From positions 17,958 to 81,957 of the forward strand of contig NZ_AQXZ01000006.1 in assembly GCF_000380645.1 (NCBI RefSeq): a DNA stretch of 64,000 bases, written 5' to 3'. The notes below the pieces were generated by a model, which did not search any database, was not told the DNA's origin, and worked only from the letters and a program-made list of their open reading frames with translations. Within the stretch, counting starts at the first letter, position 1. Each line of letters starts with the position of its first letter. The position numbers were made by a program, and so were the translations under genes. This document shows positions 49,010 to 58,999 of the stretch, in pieces. This DNA comes from Smaragdicoccus niigatensis DSM 44881 = NBRC 103563. GTDB lineage: Bacteria > Actinomycetota > Actinomycetes > Mycobacteriales > Mycobacteriaceae.

Positions 49010-51099
49010 CCACGACAATCCCCAACCGAACTCCCGAACAGATTCGGGAACGCCATGCCGAGAAGTTTACGTCGCGCCGCAGGCCATGTTCTGGCGACCT
49101 CGGCCATCACGTTGCTGCCGGCGTCTTCAATCCGCAGCAACTCGTGAAGTCGCTTCCGGATGCACTTCGCAAACTGCACCCGATGCACCAGGTGCGAAAC
49201 CCGGTCATGTTCGTCGTGTGGGTGAGTTCCGCCCTCGTCACCGTGTTCGCGGTGACCGATCCCAGCGTCTTCGCGATCCTCGTCGCGATGTGGCTGTGGT
49301 TCACCACGTTGTTCGCGAACCTGGCCGAAGCGGTGGCCGAAGGCCGAGGCAAAGCTCAGGCGGAGGCTCTGCGCAAGACGAAGAAGGACGCGGTCGCACG
49401 TCGGCTCGTCGACGGCGGCGGCGAAGAAAGTGTGCCAGGAACAGATCTGAAGATCGGCGACCTTGTCGTCGTCGAAGCGGGTGAGTCGATTCCGGGTGAC
49501 GGCGACGTCATCGAAGGGATTGCGACGGTTGACGAGTCCGCGATCACCGGCGAAAGTGCACCGGTCATTCGCGAGTCCGGCGGTGACCGGTCTGCGGTCA
49601 CCGGAGGCACCACAGTCCTGAGCGACCGCATTGTCGTCCGCATCAGCACCAAGCCCGGAGAGACGTTCGTCGACCGCATGATCGCGCTCGTGGAAGGCGC
49701 GGAGCGACAGAAGACACCGAACGAGATCGCGCTGACGATCCTGCTGTCGACCCTCACGATCATCCTGTTACTGGCGGTCGTGGCCCTGCAGCCGTTCGCG
49801 GTCTATTCGGGTGCCACCCAGTCGGTCGTCGTGCTGTCGGCGCTGCTGGTGTGCCTCATCCCGACGACGATCGGTGCACTGCTTTCGGCAATCGGTATCG
49901 CCGGCATGGACCGCCTCGTGCAGCGGAACGTGCTCGCAAAGTCGGGAAAGGCGGTGGAGGCTGCGGGCGACATCGACACCCTGCTGCTCGACAAAACCGG
50001 CACGATCACCTGGGGTAACCGTCGTGCGACCGAGCTGATCCCGGCCGCCGGCGTTTCCCTCGACGAACTCGTCGACGCTGCTCGCTTGTCGAGCCTCGCG
50101 GACGGAACTCCGGAAGGCCGAAGCATCGTCGACCTCTGCGCCGCCGAACATGGCCGTGCAAGTGAACCCACGGACCACGAGAAGACCGGAGAGTTCGTCC
50201 CGTTCACGGCACAGACCCGCATGAGCGGGATCGACCTCGACGGGCGGTGCGTGCGTAAGGGCGCGGCCAGCGGCTTCGAGTCGTCTGCGGAACTCCAGGC
50301 GGTCGTGGACAGCATCAGCGCCGACGGCGGCACTCCGCTCGTCGTGGCCGAAGACGGCCGCGTTCTCGGGGTCATCCGTCTGTCCGATGTCGTGAAACCC
50401 GGCATGAAGGCGCGGTTCGCCGAGCTGCGCGCGATGGGCATCCGGACTGTCATGGTCACTGGAGACAACCCGCTCACGGCCGCGGCGATTGCCAAGGAAG
50501 CCGGAGTCGACGACTTCCTCGCCGAAGCAAAGCCCGAAGACAAGATGGCGCTCATCAAGGCCGAGCAGGAGGGCGGTCGCCTCGTCGCGATGACCGGTGA
50601 CGGCACGAACGATGCGCCCGCTCTCGCGCAGTCTGATGTCGGTGTCGCGATGAACACCGGTACATCGGCGGCCAAAGAGGCCGGCAACATGGTCGACCTC
50701 GACTCTGACCCGACCAAGCTCATCGAGATCGTCGAGATCGGCAAACAGTTGCTCATCACGAGGGGTGCGCTGACGACGTTCAGCCTCGCCAACGACATCG
50801 CGAAGTACTTCGCGATCCTGCCCGCGATGTTCGTGGTCCTGTATCCGCAGCTCGACCGGCTGAATGTCATGCACTTGGCGACGCCGAAGTCGGCGATCTT
50901 GAGTGCGGTGATCTTCAATGCGCTGATCATCGTGGCGCTGATCCCGTTGGCTTTGCGCGGTGTCCGGTACACGCCGTCCAGCGCCTCGGCGCTCCTTCGC
51001 CGCAACCTGCTCATCTACGGCCTCGGCGGTGTGGTCACTCCGTTCCTCGGCATCTGGGTGATCGACCTCCTCGTATGCCTCATCCCGGGAATTGGGTGA
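49006..51099 (+). CDS. kdpB: K+-transporting P-type ATPase subunit KdpB
   Basis: This catalytic subunit has 697 residues. It has TGES at 181-184, the phosphorylated Asp329 in [16 protein letters not shown] in the nucleotide domain, and [17 protein letters not shown]. Residues 20-40 are unusually basic, then [20 protein letters not shown] is normal. The frame stays open upstream, but GTG 49006 overlaps the kdpA stop (GTGA). It energises K+ uptake with KdpA. Confidence 0.97.
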   Translation: MTTTIPNRTPEQIRERHAEKFTSRRRPCSGDLGHHVAAGVFNPQQLVKSLPDALRKLHPMHQVRNPVMFVVWVSSALVTVFAVTDPSVFAILVAMWLWFTTLFANLAEAVAEGRGKAQAEALRKTKKDAVARRLVDGGGEESVPGTDLKIGDLVVVEAGESIPGDGDVIEGIATVDESAITGESAPVIRESGGDRSAVTGGTTVLSDRIVVRISTKPGETFVDRMIALVEGAERQKTPNEIALTILLSTLTIILLLAVVALQPFAVYSGATQSVVVLSALLVCLIPTTIGALLSAIGIAGMDRLVQRNVLAKSGKAVEAAGDIDTLLLDKTGTITWGNRRATELIPAAGVSLDELVDAARLSSLADGTPEGRSIVDLCAAEHGRASEPTDHEKTGEFVPFTAQTRMSGIDLDGRCVRKGAASGFESSAELQAVVDSISADGGTPLVVAEDGRVLGVIRLSDVVKPGMKARFAELRAMGIRTVMVTGDNPLTAAAIAKEAGVDDFLAEAKPEDKMALIKAEQEGGRLVAMTGDGTNDAPALAQSDVGVAMNTGTSAAKEAGNMVDLDSDPTKLIEIVEIGKQLLITRGALTTFSLANDIAKYFAILPAMFVVLYPQLDRLNVMHLATPKSAILSAVIFNALIIVALIPLALRGVRYTPSSASALLRRNLLIYGLGGVVTPFLGIWVIDLLVCLIPGIG

Positions 51100-51104
51100 C
51101 ATCA

Positions 51105-51644
51105 ATGAATGCACTGGTGAAGCAGTCGATGGCAGGCCTGCGGGTGCTGCTCATCCTGACCGTGATCACGGGAATCCTGTACCCGGCGTCGGTGTGGGCG
51201 GTCAGTCGAATTCCGGGTCTGCATGACCGCGCCGAAGCCGTGAACACCACGTTGGTGGGGGTCGATCGGGACGGCGATCAGTGGTTCCACACCCGGCCGT
51301 CCGCGGCGACCCTGCCGGCATCGGGTGCATCGAATAAGGGCGAACACAATGCCGACTACGACCAGGTGATCCTGCAGCGCCGCACGGAGATCGCGGCGCG
51401 CGAGGGCGTTCGGATCGACCAGGTTCCCGAGGACGCGGTGACCGCGAGTGCATCGGGCCTCGACCCGGACATCAGCATCGCCTATGCGGATCTCCAGGTG
51501 AAGCGCGTCGCCAAGGCGCGTGGACTGAGCGTCGAAGCCGTGCGGCAACTGGTCGAAAAGGCAACGCACGGGAGGATTCTCGGATTTCTGGGGGAGCCGC
51601 ATGTCAACGTCACCGAGCTGAATCGGCTCCTCAGTGCACACTGA
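51105..51644 (+). CDS. kdpC: K+-transporting ATPase subunit KdpC
   Basis: This 179-residue accessory subunit has an N-terminal helix (LRVLLILTVITGILYPASVW) and the periplasmic-side domain with WFHTRPSA, GLDPDISIAYADLQVKRVAK and RILGFLGEPHVNVTELNRLL. ATG 51105 lies five bases after kdpB. The 3' end overlaps kdpD by 11 bases. Confidence 0.96.
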   Translation: MNALVKQSMAGLRVLLILTVITGILYPASVWAVSRIPGLHDRAEAVNTTLVGVDRDGDQWFHTRPSAATLPASGASNKGEHNADYDQVILQRRTEIAAREGVRIDQVPEDAVTASASGLDPDISIAYADLQVKRVAKARGLSVEAVRQLVEKATHGRILGFLGEPHVNVTELNRLLSAH

Positions 51645-54156
51645 TGATGTGCAACCCAAACCGCGGCGCGGCGAACTGAGGATCTACCTCGGCGCCGCGC
51701 CCGGCGTTGGCAAGACGTACGCGATGCTCGGCGAGGCGCACCGCCGCCGCGAGCGGGGAACCGATGTCGTCATCGGGCTCGTCGAAACGCACGGCCGATC
51801 CAAGACCGCCGAAATGGTGCAGGGTTTGGAGGTTGTTCCGCGGCACACGGTTCGGTACCGCGGGATCGAACTCGACGACATGGACATCGATGCGATTCTC
51901 GCGCGCAAGCCCGAGGTCGCGGTCGTCGATGAGCTCGCGCACACCAACGCACCCGGCTCCCGCAACAAAAAGCGGTGGCAGGACATCGAGGAGCTGCTCG
52001 ATGCGGGGATCGACGTGCTTTCGACGGTCAACATTCAGCACCTGGAATCGCTCAACGATGTCGTGGAGCGGATCACCGGCGTCGAACAGCACGAGACAGT
52101 TCCGGACGAAGTCGTCCGGCGGGCCGAGCAGATCGAGATCGTCGACATCACGCCGGAGGCCCTGCGCCGCCGATTAGCGCACGGAAATGTGTACGCCGCG
52201 CACAAGATCGACGCCGCCTTGAGCAACTACTTCCGGCTCGGGAATCTCGGTGCTCTCCGGGAGATCGCGCTGTTGTGGGTTGCCGACCAGGTCGACACCG
52301 CGTTGCAGAAGTACCGCGGCGAGCAGGACATCACCGAGACCTGGGAAGCCCGCGAGCGGGTCGTCGTGGCGATCACGGGTGGACCGGAGAGCGAGACGCT
52401 GATTCGGCGCGCGCGTCGAATCGCGCAGCGGTCGAGCGGCGATCTGCTCGTTGTGCACGTGATGCGCGGAGACGGACTACAGGCCGCCTCGCCGGAATCG
52501 GTGACCAAGTGCCGCCAGATCGCCGACGATCTTGGCGCGTCCTTCCACAGCATCGTCGGTGACGACGTTCCACGGGCCCTGCTCGACTTCGCCCAGGGTG
52601 TCAATGCGACACAGGTTGTGCTCGGCACGTCTCGGCGGTCCCGGTTGGCGCGGCTGTTCGACGAAGGCATCGGGACGGCCGTCATCCAGCGATCGGGTGC
52701 CATCGACATCCATATGGTGACCCACGAGGAGTCTCGTCGCGGGATTCGCTGGGATCGGTCGCCCGGCGTCATGACACGGGCCCGGCGGTTGTCGGCCTGG
52801 TTTCTCGCGCTCGTGGCGCCCGGCCTGGTCACGGTGTTGGGCGTGGCTTTCCCTGGCTTGCTGAACTATGCCAGTGACATCGTGGCGATGTTCCTCGCGA
52901 TCGTGCTCGTGGCACTTCTCGGTGGAGTGGGCCCAGCGGTGTCCGCCGCACTCATCGGCGCGGTTCTGCTGAACTACTACTTCACTCCGCCCATTCACAC
53001 CTTCACGGTGTCCGAGCCCGAGAACCTGTTGACCCTGGTCGTGATGCTGATTGTCGCGGTGCTGGTCGCGCTCGTCGTCGACCGCGCGGCACGGTTGGCG
53101 GTGGCGAGCGCTCAGGCCAGGAACGAGGCCGCCCTCCTCGGTTCCTATGCGCGAACCGTGCTCGCTGATCCGGACCCGCTGCCAAATCTGCTCGAAAAGG
53201 TCCGCGAGAACTTCGGCCAGTCGTGCGTTGCGCTTTACACGCAGGAGTCGGGCGACTGGACAGTGATCGCCAGTGCCGGATCGTCGCCACCCGCTGACCC
53301 AGGCGAAGCCGATATCGATATCGCGGTTTCCGACGACGTGCATCTCGCGCTGGTGGGAAAGGCTCTCCCGGCCGTTGATCATCGGCTGGTCGAGGCCGCC
53401 GCCGGGCAGGCTCTGCTGGCGTTGCGACAGCAACGGCTGGCCGCTGATTCCGCCACCGCGCAACGTCAGGTGGAAACGAATCAACTGCGCACGGCACTGC
53501 TCTCGGCAGTCGGGCACGACCTTCGAACGCCACTGACGTCGATCAAGGCCGCGATCGGCAGTCTCCGCGATCCATCGTTGAGGTTGTCTCCGGGCGACGT
53601 ATCCGAGCTGCAGGCGACCGTCGAAGAATCGGCCGATCGGTTGGCGGCCTTGGTCGCCAACCTGCTGGACTCGTCGCGGCTTGCGACGGGCGCGGTCGTC
53701 CCGCAAATGCGACCGATTACGTATGACGAAGCGGTGGGGCGGGCGCTGCGCGGAATCGACGTTCGGCAGTCGGTTCGAGTCGAGGTCGATGAGACGCTGC
53801 CGGCGGTCAACGCCGACCCCGGTCTGCTGGAGCGAGTGATCGCGAACCTCATCGACAACGCACTGCGTCATGGACAACGCGCAGACCGTCCGACTGAGGT
53901 CGCCGTGCGGGCGAGCGAGTACGGCGATACCGTCGAACTTCGCGTCGTCGACCGGGGACTCGGACTGCCGAAGAATGCCGCCGAGCAATTGTTCGCACCG
54001 TTTCAGCGGTTGGGTGATCGGGACAGCGTGCCCGGACTCGGGCTTGGACTCAGCGTCGCGAAGGGATTCGTCGAGGCGATGGGCGGCACGATCAGTGCGG
54101 AGGACACTCCGGGAGGGGGCTTGACGATGGTCGTCTCGCTGCCGGTGGCGTCGTGA
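51634..54156 (+). CDS. kdpD: Osmosensitive K+ channel histidine kinase KdpD
   Basis: This sensor kinase for K+ limitation or turgor has 840 residues. The N-terminal KdpD domain has Walker A GAAPGVGKT and VVDELAHTNAPG; a USP-like domain, four membrane helices (about 390-490) and a GAF-like region follow. The HisKA box VGHDLRTPLTS carries His628, and the HATPase domain has IDNALRHG and GLGLGLSVAKGF. GTG 51634 overlaps kdpC; GTG 51649 is an alternative. Its TGA overlaps a GTG that opens the 95-bp repeat. Confidence 0.95.
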   Translation: MHTDDVQPKPRRGELRIYLGAAPGVGKTYAMLGEAHRRRERGTDVVIGLVETHGRSKTAEMVQGLEVVPRHTVRYRGIELDDMDIDAILARKPEVAVVDELAHTNAPGSRNKKRWQDIEELLDAGIDVLSTVNIQHLESLNDVVERITGVEQHETVPDEVVRRAEQIEIVDITPEALRRRLAHGNVYAAHKIDAALSNYFRLGNLGALREIALLWVADQVDTALQKYRGEQDITETWEARERVVVAITGGPESETLIRRARRIAQRSSGDLLVVHVMRGDGLQAASPESVTKCRQIADDLGASFHSIVGDDVPRALLDFAQGVNATQVVLGTSRRSRLARLFDEGIGTAVIQRSGAIDIHMVTHEESRRGIRWDRSPGVMTRARRLSAWFLALVAPGLVTVLGVAFPGLLNYASDIVAMFLAIVLVALLGGVGPAVSAALIGAVLLNYYFTPPIHTFTVSEPENLLTLVVMLIVAVLVALVVDRAARLAVASAQARNEAALLGSYARTVLADPDPLPNLLEKVRENFGQSCVALYTQESGDWTVIASAGSSPPADPGEADIDIAVSDDVHLALVGKALPAVDHRLVEAAAGQALLALRQQRLAADSATAQRQVETNQLRTALLSAVGHDLRTPLTSIKAAIGSLRDPSLRLSPGDVSELQATVEESADRLAALVANLLDSSRLATGAVVPQMRPITYDEAVGRALRGIDVRQSVRVEVDETLPAVNADPGLLERVIANLIDNALRHGQRADRPTEVAVRASEYGDTVELRVVDRGLGLPKNAAEQLFAPFQRLGDRDSVPGLGLGLSVAKGFVEAMGGTISAEDTPGGGLTMVVSLPVAS

Positions 54157-54251
54157 CCCCGCGCATGGAGGACGACCGGAGCATCGCAGCGAGTACCGGA
54201 GCGAAGCGAGGAACGCAGCGAGGAGCGCAGGCGAGGACGGTGCGCGCATGA
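54153..54251 (+). repeat. Tandem 95-bp repeat, unit 1, with 32-codon mini-frame
   Basis: The unit (54157-54251) is repeated next door with one base change (C54182 versus A54277). A mini-frame starts at GTG 54153 (overlapping the kdpD TGA) and ends at TGA 54249-54251 (overlapping the next ATG). It encodes a basic peptide (ASTGAKRGTQRGAQARTVRA). The unit contains CCGGAGCGAAGCGAGG. Confidence 0.75.
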
Positions 54252-54346
54252 CCCCGCGCATGGAGGACGACCGGAGAATCGCAGCGAGTACCGGAGCGAA
54301 GCGAGGAACGCAGCGAGGAGCGCAGGCGAGGACGGTGCGCGCATGA
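54248..54346 (+). repeat. Tandem 95-bp repeat, unit 2, with 32-codon mini-frame
   Basis: The second unit (54252-54346) matches unit 1 at 94 of 95 bases. Its mini-frame starts at ATG 54248 (overlapping the unit 1 TGA) and stops at TGA 54344-54346, which overlaps the kdpE ATG at 54343. The repeat thus carries a Shine-Dalgarno-like GGAGCGCAGG stretch and the start junction of kdpE. Confidence 0.75.
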
Positions 54347-55020
54347 CCACGGTGTTGATCGTCGATGACGAGCCACAGATCCTTCGGGCACTCCGGATCA
54401 ATCTGTCGGCACGGGGCTATGACGTGCTGACCGCAGACTCCGGGAAGCGCGCGTTGGCCCAGGTCGCCGACCGCAAGCCGGACGTCGTGATCCTCGATCT
54501 GGGGCTGCCGGACATCGACGGCGTCGAGGTCATCGCGGGAATCCGAGGGTGGAGCGAAGTGCCGATCATCGTGCTCTCGGCACGGTCGGAATCAATCCGG
54601 AAGGTGGATGCCCTCGACGCGGGCGCCGACGATTACGTCACGAAGCCATTCGGAATGGACGAGTTGTTGGCCCGGCTCCGCGCGGCCGTGCGGCGAACGC
54701 AGGTGAAGCAGGGCGACGAGCCGGTGGTGGTGACCGACTCGTTCACTGTCGATCTCGCCGCGAAGAAGGTCATTCGCGACGGCACCGAAATCCACCTGAC
54801 CCCGACGGAGTGGGAAGTGCTGGAGATCCTGGTTCGCAACCCGGGAAAGCTCGTCGCGCAGAAGCAACTGCTCACCGAAGTGTGGGGGCCGACGTACCAC
54901 AGCGAGACCCACTATCTGCGGATCTATCTGGCGCAGCTGCGACGCAAGCTCGAGGTCGATCCGAGCCACCCACGTCACCTCATCACGGAGGCCGGGATGG
55001 GATACCGCTTCGAGCCCTGA
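54343..55020 (+). CDS. kdpE: Response regulator KdpE
   Basis: This OmpR-type regulator, 225 residues, activates kdpFABC. The receiver has Asp9-Asp10-Glu, the phosphorylation site Asp52 (VVILDLGLPD) and Lys101 (VTKPFGM). The winged helix shows IHLTPTEWEVLEILVRNPGK, QKQLLTEVWGPTY and a LRIYLAQLRRKLE recognition helix. Its ATG overlaps the stop of the repeat unit 2 mini-frame, so efficient translation may need ribosomes passing through the repeat. Confidence 0.96.
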   Translation: MTTVLIVDDEPQILRALRINLSARGYDVLTADSGKRALAQVADRKPDVVILDLGLPDIDGVEVIAGIRGWSEVPIIVLSARSESIRKVDALDAGADDYVTKPFGMDELLARLRAAVRRTQVKQGDEPVVVTDSFTVDLAAKKVIRDGTEIHLTPTEWEVLEILVRNPGKLVAQKQLLTEVWGPTYHSETHYLRIYLAQLRRKLEVDPSHPRHLITEAGMGYRFEP

Positions 55021-55038
55021 GAGAGGGAGGATTGGGGC

Positions 55039-55887
55039 ATGGAATCCGTCGCGACGCAGATGCCGGATGGAACAGTGCTTCCGGTTCGCTTGCTGGCTGC
55101 CAAGAAGGCGCGCGCGGAGCGCTCTTCGCCGGATGTCATCGAGCCCGTCGTCGTGATCATGCCGGGCATGGGTGTCGGTGGTCGCTACTACACGGTCGTC
55201 GCCGGCGCCTTGGCTGAACGCGGTTTCGATGTGGCGGTCGGCGAACTACGTGGCCAGGGCGACTGCGCGCCGAGACCGCACTCCAACAGTGTCTTCGGGT
55301 ATCACGACATCGCCGCGGTGGACATCCCGGCGATCATTCAGACGGCTTTGGAGCGATTTCCAGGCCGGACGCCGTTCCTCCTCGGCCACAGCATGGGTGG
55401 GCAGTTGAGCGTTCTGTACGCGGCGCGCGCCCGGCATCTCGGCGGCCTCATACTCGTCGGTGCCGGGACGCCGTACTACAAAGGCCGCAGCGGAGTCATG
55501 TCCCCGGGAATCGTCGCGGGCAGTGCGGTGATGTCACTGGCCTCGCGGGTCGCGGGCTACTGGCCGGATCTCGTGGGCGGGTTTGGTCGCCAGTCGAAGG
55601 TGCTCATCGCGGACTGGGCTCGCCTCGCCCGAACCGGACGATTCGTGCCCACGGGCGCCGATATCGACTACGAGACGCGAATCGGCCAGATCACGGCCCC
55701 GGTCCTGTCGATCACGCTCGGCGACGACGACTTCTCACCGCCGGCCTCGGTCGAACATTTGGCCGGGAAGTTGATCGGCTCGGACGTGACGCGGTGGAAC
55801 CTGCCATCACCGACGGGGCACAACGGCTGGATCCGAGACCCCGGGCTCCTCGCGGACCGGGTCGAAAAATGGATTCGAGACCGCTAG
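55039..55887 (+). CDS. Alpha/beta hydrolase
   Basis: This 282-residue protein has a nucleophile elbow GHSMGG near residue 117, an acidic residue in LGDDDFSPPASVEHL and the catalytic His in SPTGHNGWIRDPG. The opening strand VVVIMPGMGVGGRYY supplies the oxyanion region. GAGAGGGAGG precedes the ATG. It follows kdpE by 18 bp and may be in the kdp transcript, though no link to K+ is known. Esterase or lipase activity is probable; the substrate is unknown. Confidence 0.88.
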   Translation: MESVATQMPDGTVLPVRLLAAKKARAERSSPDVIEPVVVIMPGMGVGGRYYTVVAGALAERGFDVAVGELRGQGDCAPRPHSNSVFGYHDIAAVDIPAIIQTALERFPGRTPFLLGHSMGGQLSVLYAARARHLGGLILVGAGTPYYKGRSGVMSPGIVAGSAVMSLASRVAGYWPDLVGGFGRQSKVLIADWARLARTGRFVPTGADIDYETRIGQITAPVLSITLGDDDFSPPASVEHLAGKLIGSDVTRWNLPSPTGHNGWIRDPGLLADRVEKWIRDR

Positions 55888-56810
55888 GCCGAAACGAGCC
55901 TTTTGTCTTCCAGGGACACGAATTCCCAGCCCTGGGCCTTCAGATTCCGGACGCCCGCGATGAGGCCGCCGCCGGACGGGGAATTGGGCTGGTTCATGTG
56001 CGCGAGGATGATCGCCCCGGGGACGGCCGCAGTCAGCTGAGACTGGACACTCGCGGCGCTCAGGGTGGCGCCACAATCACCATTGATCGAGAACCCGAGC
56101 GGTTGTTCACCAATCTCCGAGACGATCTGGACCGCAACGTCGTCATAGTGCGCGGTGCCCGGGCGGAAGAAGCGAGGCGCGTGGCCGCAGATGTTGGTCA
56201 GCAGTTCGTGGCATTGCCAGATCTCGTCGACCGCCTCAGCTGAGTTTGCGGTGCCGACGATGTTGTACGCGGCGCGGCCGGTGACCGAGAGAGGCACATG
56301 GCGGCTGCCGTGGTTGGCGATCGTGAACAGCGGATCGTGCGCCAAGGCGATGGTCAGGTCGCGGTTGGCCTCGATCCAGCGGGCGTTGAGGAACAGGGTC
56401 GCCGGAATGCGGTCCGCGCGCAGTGCATCGATGATCCGCTGGTCGAACCCCGATCCCCGCGGTCCGCCACACGCATCGAGCGTCAATGCGATCTGCTGTC
56501 GATCCGTCTCGAATCGGGACATGATGCCCGCCATCGCGGTGCCCCAGACAAAGGGTTGGGCAGAAGCGTGCTTCGCAGCGACCTGGGCGGGGTCGACGTG
56601 GGGATTGGCCGCCACCGCGCGGTTCTGCTCAAGCCTTTTGCGAGCAGTGGCATCGAGTTCGGCTGCCGAGGCTGCGGCGCCTCTGCGCACTGCTCCGGCG
56701 CCGGTGAACCCGGCGACTCCGATTGCGCCGGTCAGCACGGTGGCAGACACGAAGGCGCGGCGAGACAGCGGTCGCTGCATCGCGGATCGGAAGGCATTGT
56801 CGTGTTTCAT
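55884..56810 (-). CDS. Exported polysaccharide deacetylase-like protein (Tat signal)
   Basis: This 308-residue protein has a twin-arginine signal (PLSRRAFVSATVLTGAIGVA) and a NodB-like catalytic domain: the first Asp in IALTLDACGG, the metal His pair in NHGSRHVPLS, the RFFRPG segment and AIILAHMNQP near the end. It probably removes acetyl groups from a cell-wall or secreted glycan. Start ATG 56810 lies inside a TTTCATT/AATGAAA dyad. It overlaps the convergent hydrolase gene by four bases. Confidence 0.87.
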   Translation of the reverse strand: MKHDNAFRSAMQRPLSRRAFVSATVLTGAIGVAGFTGAGAVRRGAAASAAELDATARKRLEQNRAVAANPHVDPAQVAAKHASAQPFVWGTAMAGIMSRFETDRQQIALTLDACGGPRGSGFDQRIIDALRADRIPATLFLNARWIEANRDLTIALAHDPLFTIANHGSRHVPLSVTGRAAYNIVGTANSAEAVDEIWQCHELLTNICGHAPRFFRPGTAHYDDVAVQIVSEIGEQPLGFSINGDCGATLSAASVQSQLTAAVPGAIILAHMNQPNSPSGGGLIAGVRNLKAQGWEFVSLEDKRLVSA

Positions 56811-56874
56811 TTCGAATGAAAACAATATCGGCAAGCCAAATGAATTCGCGTTTCATGTGGTCGAATTCACGTTT
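56805..56874. promoter_or_regulatory. AT-rich control region with phased direct repeats
   Basis: TTTCATT and AATGAAA (56805-56821) form a dyad over the deacetylase start. GAATTCGCGTTT (56842-56853) and GAATTCACGTTT (56863-56874) are direct repeats 21 bp apart, two helical turns. The 120 bp from 56821 are about 61% A+T in a GC-rich region. Confidence 0.5.
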
Positions 56875-56954
56875 ACTGATCGAGATTATGAAATTGGGCA
56901 CATTGCGCGAATTGAATTCTCAAGTTGAACGAATTGTGAACGCGCGGCTAATTC

Positions 56955-58952
56955 CTACAAACCCAACTTCTGCTCGAAGAACTCGAAAGCAAGGGCCGAG
57001 GAGTATGCCGCCTGCTCGTTGTTGGCGGCACCGCCGTGACCGCCCTCGATGTTCTCGTAGTACCAGATCTCGTGACCGGTCTCCTCGAGTCGCGCGACCA
57101 TCTTCCGTGCGTGGCCGGGGTGCACGCGGTCGTCTCGGGTCGACGTGGTCATGAGCACGGGCGGGTAGGCGCGACCTGCGTCAACATGCTGGTACGGCGA
57201 ATATTCGCTGAGGAACTTCCAGTCATCGGGGTTATCTGGGTCGCCGTACTCGCCGATCCACGACGCTCCCGCAAGGAGCTTGTGGTACCTGCGCATGTCC
57301 AGGAGTGGGACCCGGCAGACGAGGGCGCCGAACAGTTCGGGGTAGCGGGTCAACATCACGCCGATGAGCAACCCGCCGTTGCTGCCGCCGGACGCACCGA
57401 GCTGCTCGTGGGTGGTGATGCCGCGCGCGACAAGATCTTTCGCAACCGCGGCGAAGTCTTCGAAGGCGAAATGGCGACCTTCGCGCCGGGCCTGATTGTG
57501 CCAATTCGGGCCGTACTCGCCGCCGCCGCGAATGTTCGCGCTGACGCTGATACCGCCCTTCGAGAGCCAGGCGACGCCGCTGATTCCGGTGTAGGCCGGT
57601 ACCAAGGAATTCTCGAAACCGCCGTAGCCGCCCATGATCGTAGGTCCGGAAATTCCGGCCTTTCGGGTGACGAAGTAAGGCACCTCGGTGCCGTCGTCCG
57701 AGACCGCGAAGAACTGCTCGGTCACCATCCCGGTCGCATCGAAGAACTCGGGGGACTGCTTGAGCAGTTTCGGCTCGGTTCCGACGGCGGCTTCGAACAA
57801 GGCCGGCGGCAACGTGAACCCGGTGGATTGCAACAGGAACTCGTCACCGCCGTCGAGGGGATCGAGACCGGCGATCGAGGTGGTCGTCATGCGTTCGCCG
57901 GTGGGCATCGCCTCGATCGTCCACCCGTTGTCGCCGGGAGTGCAGACATGCAGCTGGGTGTGGACGTCATGCAGCGTGGTGAGCAGCAGATGGTTCGCCG
58001 TCCAGCCGGAACCGGCGTACGAGGTATGCGCGTCCGGTGCGAACAGAACCTCGAACTCACGCTTGCCGGCGAGGAATTCGCTGAGCCGGGTCACGACGAG
58101 GCTGCCTTCGTCGAAGGTGCGCCCGCCGGTGGTCCAGGCGGTCTTCGGCCGGACGGTCATCCAGTCTTTGTGCCAGTCGACGCTCGCGTCCGTCGGAACG
58201 TCGAGCTTGGTCAGCCCGGCATCGGTGAGGAGATAGATGTCCGCGTTGAAGAAGTCGCTCGACCGGACGACATAGTGCGATTCGTAGCCGGGCGTGCGGT
58301 CGTAACCGGCGCTGCAGGAGACGTCTGAAGGCTCGGCTTCGAAGACGGTTTCGGCGTCCGTGAGCGGGGTCCCCCGGTGCCACTTCTTTGCGAAGCGGGG
58401 ATAGCCCGAGTCGGTGAGCGATCCCTCGCCGAAGTCGGAGCCGATGTAGACGGTGTCCTCGTCGATCCAGCTGATCCGGGTCTTGGCTTCCGGAACGGTG
58501 AACCCGTCGTCGACGAATGACCTTGTCGCCATGTCAAATTCGCGGATGACGATGGCGTCGCCGCCACCGCGTGACAGGTGGATCAGTGCGCGCGATTGCG
58601 ATGGACGCAGCACTGCGGCCCCGGCCCACACCCAGTTCTCGTCGTCGGCCGCAGCGAGGGCGTCGACGTCGAGGATGACGTCCCATTCGGGGTCGGGCTT
58701 GCGGTACTCCTCAAACGTGGTGCGGCGCCAGATCCCGCGCTCGTGGTCGGCGTCGCGCCAGAAGTTGTACAGCCACTCGCCCCTGCGGGTCGGGTACGGG
58801 ATGCGGGTGTCGGTGTTGAGCAGGTCGAGGATCTGGTCCCGGAGTGCTGGATTGCCGAATTTCGCGTCGACCACCGCGTTTCGTTCGCGTGCGAACTCGA
58901 GGGCCGCGTCTGCGGTGATGTCTTCGAGCCAGAGGTAGGGATCGACCGTCAT
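56955..58952 (-). CDS. Prolyl oligopeptidase family serine peptidase
   Basis: This 665-residue cytosolic protein has an N-terminal beta-propeller (PYLWLEDITADAALEFAR, PYPTRRGEWLYNFWRD) and a C-terminal alpha/beta-hydrolase domain. The catalytic Ser is in GASGGSNGGLL, the Asp in TSTRDDRVHPGHARK and the His in ENIEGGHGGAANN. NIRGGGEYGPNWH is also a hallmark. It should cleave short peptides after proline. No signal peptide is present. Confidence 0.94.
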   Translation of the reverse strand: MTVDPYLWLEDITADAALEFARERNAVVDAKFGNPALRDQILDLLNTDTRIPYPTRRGEWLYNFWRDADHERGIWRRTTFEEYRKPDPEWDVILDVDALAAADDENWVWAGAAVLRPSQSRALIHLSRGGGDAIVIREFDMATRSFVDDGFTVPEAKTRISWIDEDTVYIGSDFGEGSLTDSGYPRFAKKWHRGTPLTDAETVFEAEPSDVSCSAGYDRTPGYESHYVVRSSDFFNADIYLLTDAGLTKLDVPTDASVDWHKDWMTVRPKTAWTTGGRTFDEGSLVVTRLSEFLAGKREFEVLFAPDAHTSYAGSGWTANHLLLTTLHDVHTQLHVCTPGDNGWTIEAMPTGERMTTTSIAGLDPLDGGDEFLLQSTGFTLPPALFEAAVGTEPKLLKQSPEFFDATGMVTEQFFAVSDDGTEVPYFVTRKAGISGPTIMGGYGGFENSLVPAYTGISGVAWLSKGGISVSANIRGGGEYGPNWHNQARREGRHFAFEDFAAVAKDLVARGITTHEQLGASGGSNGGLLIGVMLTRYPELFGALVCRVPLLDMRRYHKLLAGASWIGEYGDPDNPDDWKFLSEYSPYQHVDAGRAYPPVLMTTSTRDDRVHPGHARKMVARLEETGHEIWYYENIEGGHGGAANNEQAAYSSALAFEFFEQKLGL

Positions 58953-58999
58953 CTGGTCATTCTTGCAGGAGGTCCCGAGACTGTTCGAAACCGTATCGT

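Noticed and set aside
49006..49140. Frameshift near the start of kdpB, because residues 20-40 look unlike typical KdpB
   Set aside because: The GTGA overlap with kdpA and the normal sequence on both sides are in one frame, and KdpB N-termini vary.
54157..54346. Possible CRISPR-like array from the repeated unit between kdpD and kdpE
   Set aside because: Only two 95-bp units, with no unique spacers; it is a plain tandem duplication.
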